Positions 60,026 through 64,000 of a DNA stretch of 64,000 bases are shown piece by piece. The stretch spans positions 82,274,422 to 82,338,421 of the forward strand of contig CM061140.1 of assembly GCA_030789695.1 (NCBI GenBank). Direction: 5' to 3'. Source of the stretch: Scilla litardierei. Lineage: Eukaryota > Streptophyta > Magnoliopsida > Asparagales > Asparagaceae. How positions within the stretch are numbered: position 1 is the first letter of the stretch; every line of letters begins with the position of its first letter. The notes under the pieces were generated by a model, which saw nothing but the letters and a program-made list of their open reading frames with translations, was not told the origin of the DNA and searched no databases. A program made the position numbers and the translations under genes.

Positions 60026-61670
60026 CCCCCCTTTGCATATCTCTGCATTTTCACGATCATATCATCTTGCTAGCATTGTCACGTCTAGCTTGGGGGAAGT
60101 CAAAATTTTTGGGTGTGTCGGCTTGTTTTATTTTTCTTTGTGTGTTTGTTTATTTGTCGGGTCGTGTGATTTTCCCTCTTATCTTCCTCCTTCATTTTAT
60201 TTTATTTTTCTTTTCTGTTTTTATGTTGCGTGGTGTGCTTTTTATAACTATTTCTTATTTTCATTTTGGTTTGTTTGATTTTCTTGTTTTTCGTGTCTTT
60301 TTGTGTCTGTGCGTATTCCCCACCATATTCATTGCCCTCCCGTATTTAATTCTATTGCATTGAGGGCAATGCAAGTTTCAGCTTGGGGGAGTCGCACTTC
60401 GTGCGTCGTTTGTGTCGTTTTTCTTCGTTTTTGAGTTGTTTTCCTTCGTGTTTTTCTTTTTCTTCTCTTCTTTTTATCTCTTTCTCCTAGAGATGAACCC
60501 TATGATGAATTGCCACAAAATCACACACACCTAGCATGGCATCGATAATCACACTCATTATCCCTAGGATCTCGAGTCCTCTTGCATTTCATGCATCGTG
60601 GGTCCACTTAGCTTTTTGTGAGTCGCGCGTCGTGCCTAGCTGTGTGGTGTGCTTCTACTTGGTGATCTTACTTTATATACCTGTCCAGGAATGACCCCTA
60701 GATTATCATGCTTCGATTTGAATATACGGTATTTGTTTCTACTGTCTGCTTCTTCTGCATGCTATATATATATATATATCGTACGCTTCATTTTACATGT
60801 GTCGGGATTCCACAATTAAGGACTAGGATAACCCATTTAGCCCATGCTCTAATTAGCAAGAATAGTTTCCTTTGCCCAAGTGTTTAGATTCCGATTTCTT
60901 TTTTTGTTTTACTTGGTGCAAATCCCCTCGTCGTGTACCGTTCTCCCACTTGGGAGAGTACACATGTATATACCCTAATATCAAAAATTTCCAAAAAAAA
61001 GGAGAAAAGAAAAGAAAAACCCAAAAAGAAAAGAAAAGAAAAAAAAATTTTGCTTAGCCAAAAAGCCAAAAAATATACAAATACCCAAAACCCAAAAAAA
61101 TTCCCGTGTGAATATTTCCCATATTTGCCGAGAATAAAGGGAAGGCGAGAATTTGCACCGAGTGTTCTACTCCAAATCATCTCAACCCCCATCGTTTTCG
61201 AAAACACTTGGCTTATGAACTTTTTAGCTATTATCTAGGCTATAGTGTGGTGATTTCCTTAACCCTAGTTGTGGAGTCCCTGACGCAAGATATGTTTCGA
61301 TTCTCTCTCTATTCTCATGCATGCTTGAACTATATATTCACCGCTTTATTCAATTCGAATCGATATTTGGGTCATTTCCTGGATTTGTGTATATCGAGTT
61401 TTATCGCACATCGTAGATAGTGACACCGTCTGCTAGCACATGACCACACTCACTCGCGCTTCACCACGTGGGCCCACGGCACTTGTCTGGACTCGTATTC
61501 CTTGGTTTAGTGATGTGATTTAGCGTTTGCTTGCTTGGTGTGTCGTTTTTGATTTTGTTGGCCCTGACGGGCAATCTAGGATATAGAGTTTTCTTTTTCT
61601 CTCTTTCTCTCTATTTTTCCTCTCCGAGCTCCTACTCTCACTCGTCTTCCTCGAGGACGAGGAAGAGTTT
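60026..61670 (+). other. Ath-4 3' noncoding region
   Basis: No coding. It holds two extra PPT-like tracts (agcttgggggaag 60087-60099; agcttggggga 60380-60390) besides the true PPT. It also holds the conserved 31-nt hairpin, an A-rich tract (60985-61100) and a short TA repeat near 60763-60778. Collinear with 1022-2613 of Ath-1. Confidence 0.75.
60933..60963 (+). other. Conserved bulged hairpin in the Ath-4 3' region
   Basis: GTGTAC, bulge CGT, TCTCCCA, loop CT, TGGGAGA, GTACAC; identical to 1739-1769 on the sense strand of Ath-1. Confidence 0.7.
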
Positions 61671-61684
61671 AGCTTGGGGGATTT
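61671..61684 (+). other. Ath-4 polypurine tract
   Basis: agcttgggggattt, directly before the 3' LTR; same as the Ath-1 tract at 1008-1021. Confidence 0.88.
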
Positions 61685-63274
61685 TGACGTGCGTTTATAT
61701 TTCATATATTTGCGCACGTTTTCTTCTGTGTTTTTTCGTTATTTACCACCGTCTTATATTCGTTTTCTCGTGTTTTCTTGTTTTCTTTCACTTATCCGTG
61801 TTTTCCGTGTTTTGCAGGAGTTTACTGGTATAGGGGACATACAACGAAAATATCGCAAGTCCCCGGAGCAACGGGAGGGGTCACACGTGATCTAGGAGGT
61901 CAAATGACGATGATATCATCATTCAGCCCCTCACCCGATCGGTTGGTCATCTTCAACCGATCGGGTGATGCACGCGTGCACCACCCGGACGCAGCTTGGA
62001 GCTCACAAGAAGTCACCTGGTCGGTTCGTAGGCCGGTTCAAAAGCCCAAAGTCTCTGTATTTTTATTGTGATTTCCAACCGATCGGGTGACCTTCACCCA
62101 ATCGCTTCATCTGTAGCCGAATCTCCAGAGCCAAGACACGGTCAGCTCAACTGGCCTCCTCACCCGACGGCAGCAAGATCCAACCGGTCGCATCCATATG
62201 TCAACCGACCGTGTGAAGATGACCGGGTGAAGTCCCGCATTGTGCTGTAAATGAGTGAAGCTGATCACCCGATCGGTTGACTTGTCAACCGATCGGGTGA
62301 TATCATTTTCTATATATAGAGCCCTAGGTTTTCCAGAAACGGGAGCTGGTTATTTTTTACTGTTTTCTTCATTTTGTGACGGCTGTAATTTCCCAGTTTT
62401 TGTAAGTTTTCAGATCTTTGTCAAACTTTAGTATTATCTTAATTGCTTTGCTACCATTGCATTTCTATTGTCTGATTATGATTTTTACGGTCGATTTCTG
62501 TTTAGATCACTTTTTACTAAATATGTGTGAGTAGTTCCCGAATCTAGGATTTTGGCGGAAACCCCTTCGTGGGTTCTCCCCGATGCATCCATAGGGCTAG
62601 GAAATCGATAGGGATTAGGAATCTACCGGTTACGCGGGGCATTTTATTGTCATCGGCGGAAAAAAGACCGCCTTTGACCGTTGGGCCAAGGGGGAATAAA
62701 CTTGGTGGTTGACTCCCTAGCCATAGCTCGCGCCCTTAGCGTAGACACCGAATCCTAGCGTGCGGGAGCGGCAGGATGAGACGTTGGGAGTTATCGTTGC
62801 GAGCTTAGTGCTCCCGGAATCGGTCAGTGTTAATGGACATGGGAGTGCCCACTGACCGAACCCGGGAAGTCCGGTGTATCATCCTGGGCACCGACCGGAA
62901 TATCGGGCCCATGGGACACTGGTACCACTCTTAGAGGCAACGTCTCACCATTAGACCCTAATTCCGATCGCTATCCTACCCGTAGGCCGTATCGGCGAGA
63001 ATCGCACGATAGGGTGGAAACCAAAGTCCCGGGGTTTTTCCTTTATATTGTCTATACCTTGCATTCCATTTACCGTGACAACCATTTATCCGATCCGGGC
63101 TAGCTTGCCCATGGGGTGAATTTGATCCTCTTTGACACAAGCACATCCACGCCTCCCTGAGTTCGACCCCCAAGTCACACTACAACACCGTGCGCTTGCG
63201 GTTACAAATATTTAAATCGCACGCCCCCGATCGTATTATTGCACACATCTTGCACGCATATCCAGGGGGCGTCA
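61685..63274 (+). repeat. Ath-4 3' LTR
   Basis: It runs from tgacgtgcgttta at 61685 to ..agggggcgtca at 63274 (1590 bp). It matches 52395-53983 apart from a few dozen substitutions at most, including some within the palindromic motifs. Confidence 0.94.
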
Positions 63275-63279
63275 GAATA
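63275..63279. repeat. Ath-4 target-site duplication, right (gaata)
   Basis: It matches 52390-52394. Confidence 0.92.
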
Positions 63280-64000
63280 CTTGAGCCATGAATTCCTTAT
63301 GTATTTAAAAGAGAATGTGATTCTCTCTCAGGCCACACCTCCTTATACTCCTCATCATAACGGTGTATTGGAGAGAAGGAATCACACTTTTTTGGACACG
63401 ATGCGATCCATAATAAGTGATGTTGAGTTGCCTACCTCCCTCTGGGGCTATGCTCTAGAGACTGCTGCCTATATTCTTAACAGAGTTCTGTCAAAATCTG
63501 TGTCGACAACTCCATATTAGATATGGAGTGGCAAGAAACTCCACCTTAACCATTTAAAGGTACGGGGTTGTCCTGCATATGTCAAGAGGCATAATCCAAA
63601 CAAACTGGAAGATAGATCTGTCTTGTGTAAATTCATTAGGTACGAGAAACATTATTCAGTGTACACATTCTACCATCCGGAGACACAAAAGATTGTTATC
63701 TCCAAACATGCCATCTTTTTAGAAAAGGAATTCCTTATGAAGGAAGCTGTTGGCAAGGTGGTAGATCTGGACGAATGTTCAGACGGAGAATTAACATAAG
63801 AACATGTGTCCGAACCAGTAGGAGAATCAGAACTTGATGTTTCCCAACCAGTCGTAAGGAGGTCTGATAGGATTCCTCGAGCCCCTGATAGGTACTACAG
63901 TTTTTTCGTAGACGAAGGGGTTGAGGATGTCGTCATATTAGATGATGATCCTATTAGCTTCCAAGATGCCGTTAAGAGTAGGGACTCTGACAAGTGGCTG
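63280..64000 (+). pseudogene. Cop-G polyprotein, continuation (integrase end, linker to RT), runs off window
   Basis: The frame interrupted at 52394 continues with YLSHEFLMYLKENVILSQAT. HHNGVLERRNHTFLDTMRS holds the third acidic residue of integrase, then LWGYALETAAYILNRV. In-frame stops are TAG 63518-63520 (the position before IWSGKK) and TAA 63797-63799. The linker reads VRRSDRIPRAPDRYYSF and FQDAVKSRDSDKWL at the window end, the usual start of copia RT. The copy is dead. Confidence 0.9.

Larger units (their letters stand above)
52395..63274 (+). mobile_element. Ath-4: Athila-type element with pol and intact ORF3 but no gag/protease
   Basis: The order is LTR, perfect tRNA-Asp PBS, leader, pol (RT-RNase H-integrase with three single-base frameshifts), post-pol block, motif/TATA spacer, ORF3, PPT, LTR. 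TSD gaata is perfect. The leader matches that of Ath-1 for about 85 nt and then diverges into the pre-RT region, so gag and protease are simply not there. The LTRs differ by only a percent or two by eye. Confidence 0.93.

Overview
What this is. The window is nuclear DNA of a flowering plant, taken up almost entirely by nested LTR retrotransposons. I see no host gene, tRNA, rRNA or CRISPR array. The evidence is Athila-type Ty3/gypsy elements primed by tRNA-Asp, Ty1/copia elements primed by initiator tRNA-Met, a large coding-free LTR element, and 5-bp target-site duplications (TSDs) at most junctions. The species cannot be named from this.

Layout (labels are mine). Cop-F, an old plus-strand copia element, survives as 30259-30392, 43209-44032 and 49977-50427. 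Ath-2 (minus strand; 5' LTR 28254-30258, short ORF 27079-28029) sits in Cop-F. Ath-1 (minus strand, 1-27078, running off the left edge) sits in Ath-2. The 5' LTR of Ath-1 holds two further insertions: LARD-1 (8989-18402, TSD aatgg) and Cop-gag1 (19210-26619, TSD ggttg). Ath-3 (minus strand, 30393-43208, TSD aagac) also sits in Cop-F and itself holds a probable solo LTR (39042-40696, TSD cattt). Cop-gag2 (minus strand, 44033-49976, TSD gtgag/gtgac) is a third insertion in Cop-F. A second copia element, Cop-G (51421-52394 and 63280-64000), is split by Ath-4 (plus strand, 52395-63274, TSD gaata).

The pattern that stands out. No element with visible content carries a full gag-pro-pol set. Ath-1 has gag and protease but no RT, RNase H or integrase. 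Ath-4, with related LTRs and leader, has RT-RNase H-integrase but no gag or protease. Ath-3 is also pol-only, and Ath-2 appears to begin the same way. Cop-gag1 and Cop-gag2 are gag-only copia elements whose gag ORFs stop at the same point. Cop-G has lost nearly all of gag. LARD-1 has no coding capacity. This looks like a community of partial elements that could move only by sharing proteins.

A second theme is regulatory. The Athila and copia families each carry their own short near-palindromic motif, repeated in the LTR: CACCCGATCGGTTG in Ath-1/2/4, CTCGGTCGAG in Ath-3, GTAGTCGACTCCC in the Cop-gag elements. The same motif reappears inside the element just upstream of the extra third ORF. In Ath-1 and Ath-4 this internal copy is followed by a TATA box about 440-450 bp before the ORF3 start, which suggests a second, U3-like promoter.
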